From Rhizaria sp. SCN 62-66 (Eukaryota > Rhizaria, unplaced), in contig MEDY01000161.1 of the NCBI GenBank assembly GCA_001724265.1, positions 59,497-123,496 on the forward strand: DNA of 64,000 nt, written 5' to 3'. The notes beneath the pieces were generated by a model. That model had not been told where the DNA came from and did no database searches. It worked only from the letters and a program-made list of their open reading frames with translations. The position numbers were made by a program, and so were the translations under genes. Positions 9,701-19,963 of the stretch are shown in pieces. Each line of letters begins with the position of its first letter. The stretch's first letter is position 1.

Positions 9701-12700
9701 CGCTGCGGGCAATGCGGGCTGCGCCAACCCGGGGGCGAACGCGAGCGCGGTCGGCGCAGATGCGGCGGCCGGCGCTACGACGCTGCCCGTGTCGTCTTCG
9801 TTCAACCACGCCGGCGTCATCGCCACCGGGCCGGACCCGTCGGTCGCCACCGCCTCGGGGGCCTCGGCCGCGCAGGACGCCGACGCCAAGGGCCCGCCGC
9901 GGTTTCAGGCCTACGGGCTGTCGCTGTGGGGGAACCAGTCCCGCCGCCGCTGCACCGCCGTGGTGACCTCGCCGTCGTGCCAGCTGCTCTCTCTGTCTGG
10001 CCCCGAGTCGGCTACCTTCCTCACGCGCTTCCCCGAGCGCCTCGCCGCGCTGGTCGCGTGCTGGGGCGTGAACCTTGCGCCCACGCTCAACCACGTTACG
10101 CTGTTCCGCACCGCGATGCTGCCCGACGAGACGGTCACCGCGCTGGGGCTCTCGGCGCGGCTGTGCGCGTATCCGCGCGACTCGGTCATCTTCAACGAAG
10201 GCGATTTCAGCGAGGAAGGCAACGCCATGTACGTCGTCGCTAAGGGTTGCGTGCGCGCCGTGAGCTACCAAGTCGATTCCGCGGGCGTCACGCGCGAGAA
10301 CATCCTCAACACCTTCAACCCGGGTTCGTGCTTTGGTGAAATCGCGCTCGCGGTGCGCATCCCGCGTACGGCTACGTGCGTCACCTCGGCCGACTCTCTG
10401 CTGCTGCGCATCGACCAGGACGTCTTCGAGCGCTTTCTCGACGCTGCGCCCGGCGCGCAGTCGCTTGCCCTGCGCCAGGCGCTCGGCTCGCTCGTTACAA
10501 GCCGTATCACGTCCGCATTCCGCAAGTACAAGGTGCCGTTCTTCACGGCGATCCCTGACGCCGAGTTCCCTAGTCTGGCCTCGCTGTGCTCGCTCGAATG
10601 CGTGCCCGCGGGCACTTACATTCAGCGCAAGGGCTGCATGGCCGAGCGCTTCGTGATGCTTGCCGACGGCATCGTGCAGGTCACTTCGGACGAAAGCGCG
10701 TCGGCGAGTTCGCCCACGGCGGCTGTCTCGCCCACACCGTCCTCGGCGGCACCTGCTACTGCGAACAACAACAGCAACACCGGCAGTGCAAGCGCCAACC
10801 AGCAACAGGAACAGCCACAGCAGCACAATAACTCGAACTCGGACAGCGCCTGCGACGCGTCCTGCGTGCCGGTCACTGCGAGCGCGCACGGCCGCGACCA
10901 CGAAGACGTCGCGCTGGGCCACGAGCCCGGGCGCCCGGTCGACGTCAACGCCTACGCGGCCGCGGCGGCGTCCTTCGTCGAGGCTGCGACGCACCTTTGC
11001 GTGAACCCCGACTGCTCCGAGAGCCACGCCGGCTCCGCACGCGGCGCCTCGGCATCGACCTCGTGCGCCGCGGGCACGGATACTGCACCGGCGCCGCCCG
11101 TGCGCTCGGCTTCGTCGACCGTGTCCAGCCGTGGCAGCGGCGCCGGAGACGCTGGGGTCCCCGGAAGTCAAGAGTTCCACGACATGCACGCCGCCGCCGC
11201 CGCCGCCGCCGCTGCCACAGCTGCGAACGCTAGCGCTGGTGCTGGTGCGGGCCAGCCCGCGCCGTCGCCGTCGCCCCGCTCGACACGCCTGCCGTCGTCG
11301 TCGTCCTTCTCGCGCAATTCTTCCTCTTCCTCCGCGTCCTCGTCCTCGTCTTCCTCCGCCACCGCCTCCGCCTCGGCCGCGGTGGCGATGACGGGCGCGC
11401 CCGCGGGGTCATCCTCCTTCGGTGGCGGCGCGGGCGTGCCCATTGCGCTCGTCGCCGAGTCCCCAGCCTCGGCCTCCGCGCGCCTGCTCCACAGCGGCCA
11501 CAGCGGCCACGGCAGCCACGGCCACGGCCCGGGGCCCGGGCCCGCGCCGTCGGTCGTACCGCCCGGGGCCAAGAGCAACGTCAAGCGCGGGTCCACCTAC
11601 ATGCGTTCGCGGGCGATCCCGTCCTCAACTGCCGCTGCAGCGGCCGCGGCGACGGCGGCCCCGAACGCGGAGAGCGGGGGCATCACGTCCAACGGCTCCG
11701 TCGGCGCTGGAGCCGGCGCGGCGGGCGGCGGCGCGCCGTCGGCGCTGCGGCCCGCGATGTCCGTGCCGGTGCTCAATGCCGGCAGCACCGCGCGCGGCGC
11801 TGCGGGCACCAACGCCACGGGCTCTACTGCGACGTCGACGGACACTGGTACGAGCAAGGGCAAGAAGAGCAAGGACTCCGCCGCTGCCTCGTCGACCGCG
11901 CCCAAGTCGGGTGCCGCCGCGGGTAAGAAGACATGCTCAACTTGCAAGGCCTCAACTGCGTCCTGCACTTGCCCTGTAGTTACCTCTACCGCCGGTGCTG
12001 CGTCTGCGGCGATCGGCCTGGCGTCCACGACAGCTGCCAGCGGCGGCGCTGGAGCTAGCGGCGCGACCCCGGGCTTGCGCGTGTCGCTCACCACGGCCGC
12101 CAACGCCGCCAGCGCCGCGCCTGGCACGAGCAACGGCGCGGGCGCTGGTGGCGCTGGTGCCGGCGCGAGCAGCGGCGGCGCGGTGACGAGCTACGGCGAG
12201 ATGGGCGCGGGGTCTTACTTCGGCGAGGGCTCGCTGCTCAAGGAGCTCGTGTCCGACTGCGATGTCATCGCCACCACACCCTGCGTGCTACTCTCGCTTA
12301 CGCAGGAAAACTTCAACGCGTTCCTCACCGCGTGTCCCGAAGCGGCGCACGACCTCGTGGTGCAGCTCGAGCAGCACACGTTGCCACTGGCGGACCTGCT
12401 GGCCACACCTCAGGGCCTGTCACTCTTCAAACAGTTCTTGATGCGCGAGTACTCGTCTGAGAACGTCGACTTCTGGTCCGCCGTCTCCAGCTTCAAGATG
12501 CTCGCCGAGACGGCGTCGCCTGCCGAGGTGCTCGCGTGCGCGATCTTCATCATCCGCGACTTTATCGCGCCTCAGGCTGAGCACCTTATCTCGCTCCCGC
12601 GCGCCGTGCAGCTGGGCCTCATGGCGCAGGTTGCCGCTGGCATCGCGCCGCAGCAGCCGCCCGCCGGCCGCGCCGCGCAGTACCAATTCGGCGGCGACGG

Positions 12701-13592
12701 CTACAGCTATGGTGCGGGCGACGGCGACGGCGATGGGACGACTCGGCCGCTGCAAGGACTGGAGGAGCTCAACCGGCGCGTAGACGAGGACCCCTCGGCG
12801 ATCGCGCGCTTCTTGGCCAACAACGACCACATCGCGCACTACTCGACCACGATCTCGGCATTCACCGGCGTGCCCGTGCTGTTCCCTCACGCTCAGCTCT
12901 CGGCGCCCGAGCTTGTTCCCGGCGCACGCTCCGCCGCTCACGGTCATCACGGCGGCCATGGCGGCGGCGGGCTCATGATGCAGACGGCGACTGCGACCGC
13001 GGAGCAGGCGGCCGTCAAGGCGCAGATGCAGCGTCCGCTGCTCTTCGACGACTTCCGTCGCATCTTTGACGGCGTGCAAAAGCAGGTGTACGAACTCATG
13101 GTGCACTCGGCCTTCTGGCGCTTCAAGCGCTCTGCACTCTTTGACCGCTTCCTGGAGGGCGTCAACGAAGGGCTCGTCGCGCGCCGCGTGCGTGGGGGCG
13201 AGAACACAGTCACCACGCCCCGCAACGCCGCTGCGGCCGCCGCGCTTGCCGCGGGCGCTGCCACGGCGGCCGCGCTTGGCGGCGGCTCCGGCCCCAGCTC
13301 TGTCTCAGGCTCCGGCTCCGGCCCGGGCGCTGGCGCGGGTGGCGCCGCGGCCGCGCTCTCCAGCATGGGCAGCAGCAACGCAAACCTGGTCGCGATGACC
13401 ACCGGCGGTCCCGTGCTGACAGCGAATGAGCGCAGCGTGAGCCGCGCGTCGTCGATGCTTAACATGGGCGGCGGCGCCGTGCTGTCTCCTCCGTCGACGA
13501 TGCGCTCCGCGAACACGGGGCTTGGTAACGGGCTCGGCGGGGGCCGAACTGGGTCGAGCAACTCGCTCTACATCGAAATGACGCAGATGTAA
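6702..13592 (+). CDS. Giant protein with three cyclic-nucleotide-binding domains and an RGS domain
   Basis: Proposed exons 6702..6752, 6906..6989 and 7134..13592 give about 2,197 residues. Both introns keep phase 0 and the start sits in ACCGCCATGTC. CNB1 begins at about residue 25 (FAMFFDNVEL, then GDIIFLEGE and LTRGSVRI). A low-complexity insert of nearly 1,000 residues follows (poly-Q, Ala/Ser/Gly, three copies of VTGAA) before the fold resumes. CNB2 (about 1030-1160) has the phosphate-binding cassette CFGEIALAVRIPRTATC, with the Glu and Arg expected of a cNMP binder. CNB3 (from about 1180) is split by another insert of about 500 residues, then SYFGEGSLL, which lacks the cassette Arg. An RGS domain (about 1800-2057) shows LFKQFLMREYSSENVDFW, itself with an insert. 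It probably couples cAMP or cGMP to G-alpha deactivation. The N terminus MSCCS could be palmitoylated. It stops with TAA. Confidence 0.85.
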
Positions 13593-14141
13593 TTAATTCA
13601 ATGAGATGTATTTTTTTGTTAATTTTTGTTGTATTTCATTTTACACCCTTTTAAACATCTATGTAAAACAACCTCACTGCGAACTTTTTCAGTGCGCGGG
13701 ATTAAGTAATGTTCTGTTTTCGTCGTTTTTGCGTTCATATTTGTTGATGTTGTTGTAGTCTCATCGTACAACGGTGGCTGCAGCAGCGTTGCAATGAGCG
13801 TGATGTAAATTTGTCTGAATCAAGCCACTATTTTGTCGTCATTTGATCGCACTGTGACAATTTTTTTCCTTACTGTCTCAAAGTGAAGATGGACCTGGTA
13901 ACATAGTTGTTGATTACATGATTCCCGATTCATTTTTATCTGCGTTTGTCGATTCAGCTTGCCATATTTAATAGTTACATGTCCCCTTAATTACTGTCTT
14001 GGAAATCCGGTCTTGTTGGCTCTTGTTTTTTACCGTCCATGCGGCGGCTTTAGTTTTTGTCGTTGCAAAGAATTTACATTAACGTTCGATAAAAGCATAC
14101 AGATACTTGCAGATATTAACAGAGAAATACTTGACACAAAG
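13593..14141. other. Convergent 3' intergenic region
   Basis: AT-rich DNA between two convergent genes. It should contain both 3' UTRs. No gene seen. Confidence 0.5.
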
Positions 14142-17100
14142 TCATTCCTTTTTCGCATTCGTTGCAACTCCTTTAGTCCCGTCCAAATGAACGTAGTACA
14201 GAGGCAGCTTCTTGCCATTTTCAATGTCATCCGCTGTCACACCCTCCTCACCTTTGTTGATTTGCTACTTCGTCAAAGGCTTCTCCTGTGTAATTTCTTG
14301 CTTAACGTAGGCATGTGTCGACATGATTACAATATCGACGTCGATCTCGTCACCCTTCGGCAATCCCAGTGTAATCCCCAACAAACGCTTGAACTCTTGA
14401 ACCTTTTTGTAAACGCGCCCAGGGAAAAAAGAATGCATATTGCCGATTGTGAATTGGATTAGAGCGAGGCGGGGCTTCTTGATTCTCTCACCAGGGATAG
14501 GCTCCTTGATAAACCCATGGGGATGATCAATAAAGTATGAGTCAAAGTCAGGATGAGTTGGGGACAATGCATCAAGACGCCAGGTTAAACGCGCTAGAGC
14601 AGAGTGACCTGCGTCCTCACGTACATCACCGGAAAAAGATCGAAGGGAGCACAGCGAGTCTGCAACAAGACGATATGGTGTGTCGTCACCATCGAAAGTT
14701 GCCACGTTGACGTTGCGTTGCTGATGCTTCTTTGGATAGCGGCGCAAGTACGACATATCGATAGGAGGACGAGTAACTTCGCCGTAGGCGTCCCGAGGTA
14801 CGTACTGCTCCACATGTGCCATCTGAAGCAACATAAAGACATCCCCCTTGGGACGATTTGGAAGCAAAAACATAAGATCGAGCAGGTTGCCAGAGTATCC
14901 AAACGAGCAAAGGCGGTCAAATAAAGCCGTCGCAGCCTCATCGCTTGTCCATTCAAGGCCACAGTTACTGAGATATTTGACATAAACAAGCACTTTTGCA
15001 GTCATCTTCTCGATGTCATGCTTAGTTGTTGTTATCTTGCACTTTTTGATCCACTGCGGAAGCGCCGTCTCGGGTTTTGGCATACTGTGATCAGCCCTGC
15101 TCGTAACGATGTAGTGTGAATTCATGAAAAAAATACCATCACCTGAATACATTTTGTCCGCTAAACCCTCCCGAAAACAAACATACCGTAGCTTGTCGAA
15201 AACGTGTTGGTCAACACGGTTAATCAGGCGCTCCAAAGCTTGTTCTGCTCCCAGGAAAGTGGAAACTCCATATGCAGGGTTTTCCGCATTACTGGCATGT
15301 TCAGCTTTCAAGGCTACATGAAAGCTCCCAGCGAACAATTTGACAAGTTTATCAACTTTGGGTAAATCTGCCAAACGCTTCTTGCCTAAGAGGCGAAGTC
15401 CTTCGTCGATCTCTTCATATGTCCACGCATATGACCATAGATCAATAACATTTCCGTCCTTAGGAAAGTCTTCAACACCCTTGCTGATGTTCCTATAATG
15501 TCGTACATCAGGAGATGTTGCAATTACACTTGTCGCAATATAGCTCTCATGGTAAAGAGGCAGAATATCACCCTCATTGGGATCAAAGAGGTACACAGTG
15601 TTCTGCTTGCGTAACCATCTCTTAGCATCGTCTGGCTTCAGCGTCATCACCGTGTCGCTGTTGTGCGCGTACAGATAGACCCCGTCGCCTGCATTATGAC
15701 AAAGTACGTCCATCCCGAGCTCAAAACGTGCGACGTACCAAAGCAAGTTAAGCATCACAGTCTTGCCAGTACCAGGCGGGCCGCGAACTAAACATGTGTT
15801 CGCAAGCCCGTACTATTTTGCCCGACGTGCGCACAGCTGAGACAACAGAAGATTGTACAAATTAGTATGCGACTTGCGCAGCATCAATAAAGAAAGACCC
15901 TGGTTACCAGGAAGAAATTTGCCACCAAAAGGAAAGCTCGCTTTGGTATTGGGTTTGTCAAGAAGCATTGGAGCGGCGAGAGTATGGAAGAGATCAGACT
16001 CAACCTCGTCCCATTTTATTGAAGCATGGGCTGCAAGGAACGCAGTGAAATTGGCTTGGATGCCAGCACCAGCCATCTTCATTGCGTCACCCAAGGAAGG
16101 CATATACCTCCGGAGCTTGTTTTCCACTTCTGCAACATGAATCGCCGCTAGCTCCAGCTGAATCTGTGCCGCCTTCTTGTTTGCGGGATGCTCGTTTAAG
16201 TGCATCTTTAGCTGTAGGTGATCGCGCGCAGCTTGAGCTGACATTAGGTCACGCTCGATAGAAGCGACCTCAAGCTTTTGAAATACGACGCCGCGGTTCG
16301 CAATCGCATTCTCGACTGTGCGTTCAGCCGTCGCCAACCTAGACGCGGCATTACTGAGCTTAGAATCATGTGCGACCTCGTCTCTGTCTTCGGGTGACAC
16401 AGCATTTTGGGCTTGATTCGCGACGTTATAAGCTCCACGGGCCTCCTCGCAATCGACTCGAGCAATTGCAATATCAAAGTCAGCAGACTTCAGGTTGAAC
16501 TCAGCTTCAGCAACATGATACTCGGCTGTGGTCTAGTTATAGGTAGCTTTAGCTCGCGACAACAATTGTTCAGTGTCAGGAGAGAAGAGAGCCGCAACGT
16601 CGTTTGGTGCCTTCGCGGAAACGATCTGAGCACGACGCTTTGCCTCCGTAGCGTCAGCCATCACCGCCGCCGCCTCCTTGACTGCAGCTTTAAGCTCATC
16701 CATCTGCTGCTTAGCCTCTTCCTTCGCCAACTCGGCCTCTTCCTTCGCCAACGCAGCCTTAGCTATATCGAGATTAGCTTGAGCAACTGCCACTTTTCGC
16801 TCAGCATTCGCGGTCTAAGCAGCAACGCGGTCGCGTTCAACTTCCGTGGCGGGGGGTGTTGACGTCATAACAAGCGTGGAATCAGCCGCATCGAGCAACT
16901 TTTGATAGTGTGTAACAAGTAACCACCGCCTCTCGATTATCCTTTTGGCAGACGCAATACCTGACTGATACCGCGCGCGATAATCCCCAGCGATGCAAGC
17001 CAGCGCGGGAAGGACCACCGAGGGAGCAAGGAGGTCCGCCATGGGAAGGGGCTTGGAGTCGAGGAGAGTAGGGGGGGTTAGAGCAGAGGAAACGCCGACG

Positions 17101-17285
17101 GCGACAGCGGACGCCCGACCGTCAGCGGTGCGAAGGGTGTCGACCGAGCCAAAATGGGGGCTACTAGGGACGGCGGAGCAGCTGGAACTTGCAAGCGAAG
17201 ATGCGCAGGACATGTGTGCGGCAAGGCCTAGCCGTTCATTATCAGACGACTGCAGCTCAGCGGAGAGCGGCCTTGAGGGTCTCAT
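14142..17285 (-). CDS. Crinkler/RHS-like P-loop NTPase with N-terminal coiled coil; four in-frame UAG codons
   Basis: One minus-strand frame runs from ATG at 17285 to TGA at 14142-14144, 1,047 codons. It is interrupted only by TAG at codons 157, 251, 491 and 1007 (16815, 16533, 15813, 14265). Both sides of every TAG read as protein in the same frame, so I treat UAG as sense. Residues about 160-480 are Ala/Glu/Lys-rich coiled coil. A Walker A motif, VRGPPGTGKT, lies at about 504. The C-terminal part contains PRLALIQFTIGNMHSFFPG (about 945), which resembles the core of the PD-(D/E)XK-like region of Crinkler/RHS proteins. Third codon positions are visibly less GC-rich than in neighbours, which suggests transfer or mobile origin. 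Such NTPase-nuclease proteins act as effectors or in element conflict in other eukaryotes. The role here is unknown. A pseudogene is the main alternative. Confidence 0.7.
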
Positions 17286-18009
17286 TGTGACGAGCGGTGC
17301 CAAGGAACCTTCTGGAAAGTTTGTGAATAAAAAGGGAAGCAGGAGCGTAGCTGTGGGATATGACGTAAAAAAAATTAGGTATGAAACTAATAAGTCTATG
17401 ATGTCAGTCGTCACGTTTGTCAATCTAGCGTTGCCGTAGTCCACTACATGCACTATTCGATGACGGCTCCGACATGAGATCACTTGTGGGGCCTGCGGAC
17501 CCGAACCAGCGAGCGAGAAGTTAGGCCGGTTTTGACCGACGGACAGGACTGTGAGCGACTGTGGTGACCATGTGAGCAACTGCTGGCTCATACGTTTACG
17601 AGGAGGTTAGCACAGCAGATTCTACGCGATAGCTGAATGCAGGAGAAGAAATATCACGAATTTACGTGGCCGCATATATGCGGATTTGTGCATGTACTTC
17701 TATTCCCCTATTCGCAAAGTCCTGAGGCAAACATGTCGTCTGCTTCTGCCCTCAGGGGCATGAGTAAGGCCCACTCGTGGCTGATTCCGACCAAGACAAA
17801 TACGCACTTAGTGATCGCTACAGGGGGTATTATTAAGCGTCATAGTGTATTTAGTGCATATAACCAGAATAGCTATATTTCTCTTCCTAACTTCATTTTT
17901 ATCACATCTAACTCCTGCCCTCTCTGTCAACTCTCTTTGGACCCTCCACATTGCTCTTCCTAAAAGGTCATGGCGTTCCCTGCAGACTGCAATGAGTGCG
18001 CACAAAACC
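17286..18009. other. AT-rich spacer upstream of the Crinkler-like gene
   Basis: The Crinkler-like frame stays open upstream to 17591, but that stretch looks like translated UTR. No other gene or repeat is recognised. Confidence 0.45.
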
Positions 18010-18421
18010 TCACTTGCGACGTAGAGACTTGTTCAGTGCCTCTTTGAGCTCCGCGTCAGTGATGCCGAGCATCTTGCTGAACCCCTTGATCACGAAGTGC
18101 GCCGGCATGGACTTGAACGCGAAGAGCATCGCCTGCATGCGCGACATCATCTTGGCGGCCGAAACTCCCTCGCGGCGAACATCGACTCTGCCCACGTCAT
18201 TCAAGCAGCCCGCTAGTGTGCAGAGAAAGTCATGTTGGCGCAGCCGAGCGCGATATGACTTGAGGACGGTGAGGTCGAGTGGCCAGAGCAGGGACGTCCC
18301 GTGGGCAGGAACGTAAAGTAGCGTCACGTCGTTGTGATAACACAACTTGCGGAACAACGCTCTGAGGTGGCTGCGAGCGAAGTCGCAGACGAGCACATGG
18401 TACAGTTCTTGTAGCGGCCCA
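18010..18421 (-). pseudogene. DDE transposase C-terminal fragment (pogo/Tigger-like)
   Basis: The minus frame reads LYHVLVCDFARSHLRALF, then TLLYVPAHGTSLLWPLDLTV, and a helical tail ending SLRRK and TGA (18010). The spacing of the Asp-His block and the hydrophobic run to PLD matches the end of the DDE_1 catalytic core of pogo/Tigger-type transposases. Upstream, coding potential jumps to other frames: a GESFTEHVQLLRD segment lies in a second frame. At least one frameshift therefore separates the pieces, and no complete transposase can be drawn. No terminal inverted repeats were found nearby. Confidence 0.65.
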
Positions 18422-18453
18422 CAAGCGTTGCGTCGCGCAGGAGCTGCACGTGC

Positions 18454-19239
18454 TCAGTGAATGACTCGCCGGTCGACATGGAGCTGCTGTTCACCTGAAC
18501 AATTACGGCAAGTAAATTGCCGGAGCAAGGGGTCGAAGGCGGCGCTAAGGGCAAAGTCTGCAGCGTCTTCTTCACTACCTGGCGTAAAAACGCAATACAG
18601 GGCATCGTACGCCGCAGTGCAAATGTCATCATCGATATCCTGCTAGGAAATGTCATCATCGATATCCTGCTAGGAAATGTCGTCATCGATATCCTGCGTG
18701 CCGCCCGCGTGGCGCTCGAGCGCAGCGCGCAGCACGGGCACGAAGCCAGAGACGAGTGAATACGGCACGGGCGGGGTGCACATCTGACAGAGCGTGGCAA
18801 TTGCTTAGAACAACATCGTTTGACACTCCAACGTGACAGACATTTTTGTTCTTGCTTTTTTTGCTGAGAGTCCTGCGACAGCTGAACTGAGTAAGCGAGC
18901 AGTTTGGTTAGCGCGGCATGCCTGGTGGGGGCATCAAGTGCCGAGGATGAAGCAATCTCATTAATGAGTTTTAGTAGACGAAGCGAAAGTTGGTTATTCT
19001 GGCCTGCAAGAAAGCACATGCACAGGTTCCCGATTGTGTCGCTCCCAACAAGCACGGCACACCCAGCTTCGACGCTGAAGTTGCCCCCCTGGTGCGAGAT
19101 TTGCTCAAACATCGCGACAACCAGTTCAAGCCGCTCAGTAAAGTCTTGATCGCCCGTCAGGTTAAGAAATGCATTCAGTATACCAACAACGTTGGCTTCA
19201 GCCAGTGGGGCGACGTCAAAGACCTTCCGGACGATATTC
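18454..19239 (-). pseudogene. Helical-repeat (ARM/HEAT- or PCI-like) gene fragment
   Basis: From a likely acceptor (CTCAG at 19240-19242) the minus strand reads NIVRKVFDVAPLAEANVVGI and continues through helix after helix to about 18850. A likely 38-base intron or a frameshift follows. The protein-like reading then resumes as ATLCQMCTPPVPYSLVSGF and goes on to three acidic QDIDDDI repeats and CVFTPGSEEDAADF, ending at a TGA at 18454. Two of the repeat junctions are TAG in frame (18643-18645, 18670-18672). No upstream exon or start codon was found, so it is at least 5'-truncated. The family is not identified. Confidence 0.45.
18621..18701. repeat. Three tandem copies of a 27-base unit
   Basis: The unit AAATGTCATCATCGATATCC plus TGCTAGG occurs at 18621-18647 and 18648-18674, with a diverged third copy at 18675-18701. 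Because 27 is a multiple of three, it preserves the frame and encodes a repeated nonapeptide QDIDDDIS plus UAG on the minus strand. Confidence 0.9.
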
Positions 19240-19963
19240 CTGAGTTTACGGAGATCATCAAGATTAGTCGAGAGTTAGCTAACTGGAGCCAATGCGGCGT
19301 AATCCGTTGCAGCCACTTGTCATGGATGGGTTTCTCATCTTGATAATTGTAATGATGAATTCGAATCATTGGTCCGAATGCTTAAAAGGCCTGAATGACA
19401 GGTTTACAAGCCTTGGTAAGGTCAACAACAACACTAACGAGTCAGGAACATTCGTGGAATCACAGGAAATCACGACCACAAAGACGTTCAGAGAGCATAC
19501 ATGTGTGTTGTGTGTTTCCAAGATTTGATATCAACAACAGTTACACAAGTAATATAAACTGTATATCGTCATCTTCTTCTATATTATAAACTAACGCCCG
19601 TTTCACAATGAATACGCGACATGGTTGAAGTGGAAAAAGCAGGGTTTACACGGTTTTGATTTCGACCACAAACTAGTAATAGTAAAGAGGAAGAAGAAAA
19701 TAATGTATGAACAGGATGCAACGGCTGTCCATACTCTTGGTTAGACCAGAGGGCGAGCCGTTTCTCCAAACTTCAGAGAGCTCTCGAGAGACATAGACAT
19801 CGTCAAACGGAACTCTGATAGGATATGCGCAATCAACATTATTTTTTTAATTCTTTTATTAGTTTGTAATCTCAAGCAACTCCGGTTTATGCCATTAATT
19901 TCCTTCCTTTAGAGACCCCCAACAGAAGACAAGCAACAGGGTTGCAGACCGATCCTTTCCGAG
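19240..19963. other. AT-rich spacer, no gene seen
   Basis: Short open frames only. Near 19240-19280 the minus strand has branch-point-like ACTAAT and CTAAC before a CAG acceptor, which suggests a lost upstream exon of the neighbouring fragment. Confidence 0.45.

Noticed and set aside
9072-11189. 705-codon minus-strand open frame inside the CNB-RGS gene
   Set aside because: It is an Arg/Gly/Ala-rich antisense shadow caused by GC-rich third positions. The plus strand carries recognisable CNB motifs there.
14142-17285. Crinkler-like gene as a simple pseudogene
   Set aside because: Not excluded, but all four interruptions are TAG, with no TAA, TGA or frameshift over about 1,050 codons, and coding character continues to a TGA.
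17637-17963. 108-codon open frame upstream of the Crinkler-like gene
   Set aside because: Its composition is like non-coding DNA and it has no motif or conserved block.
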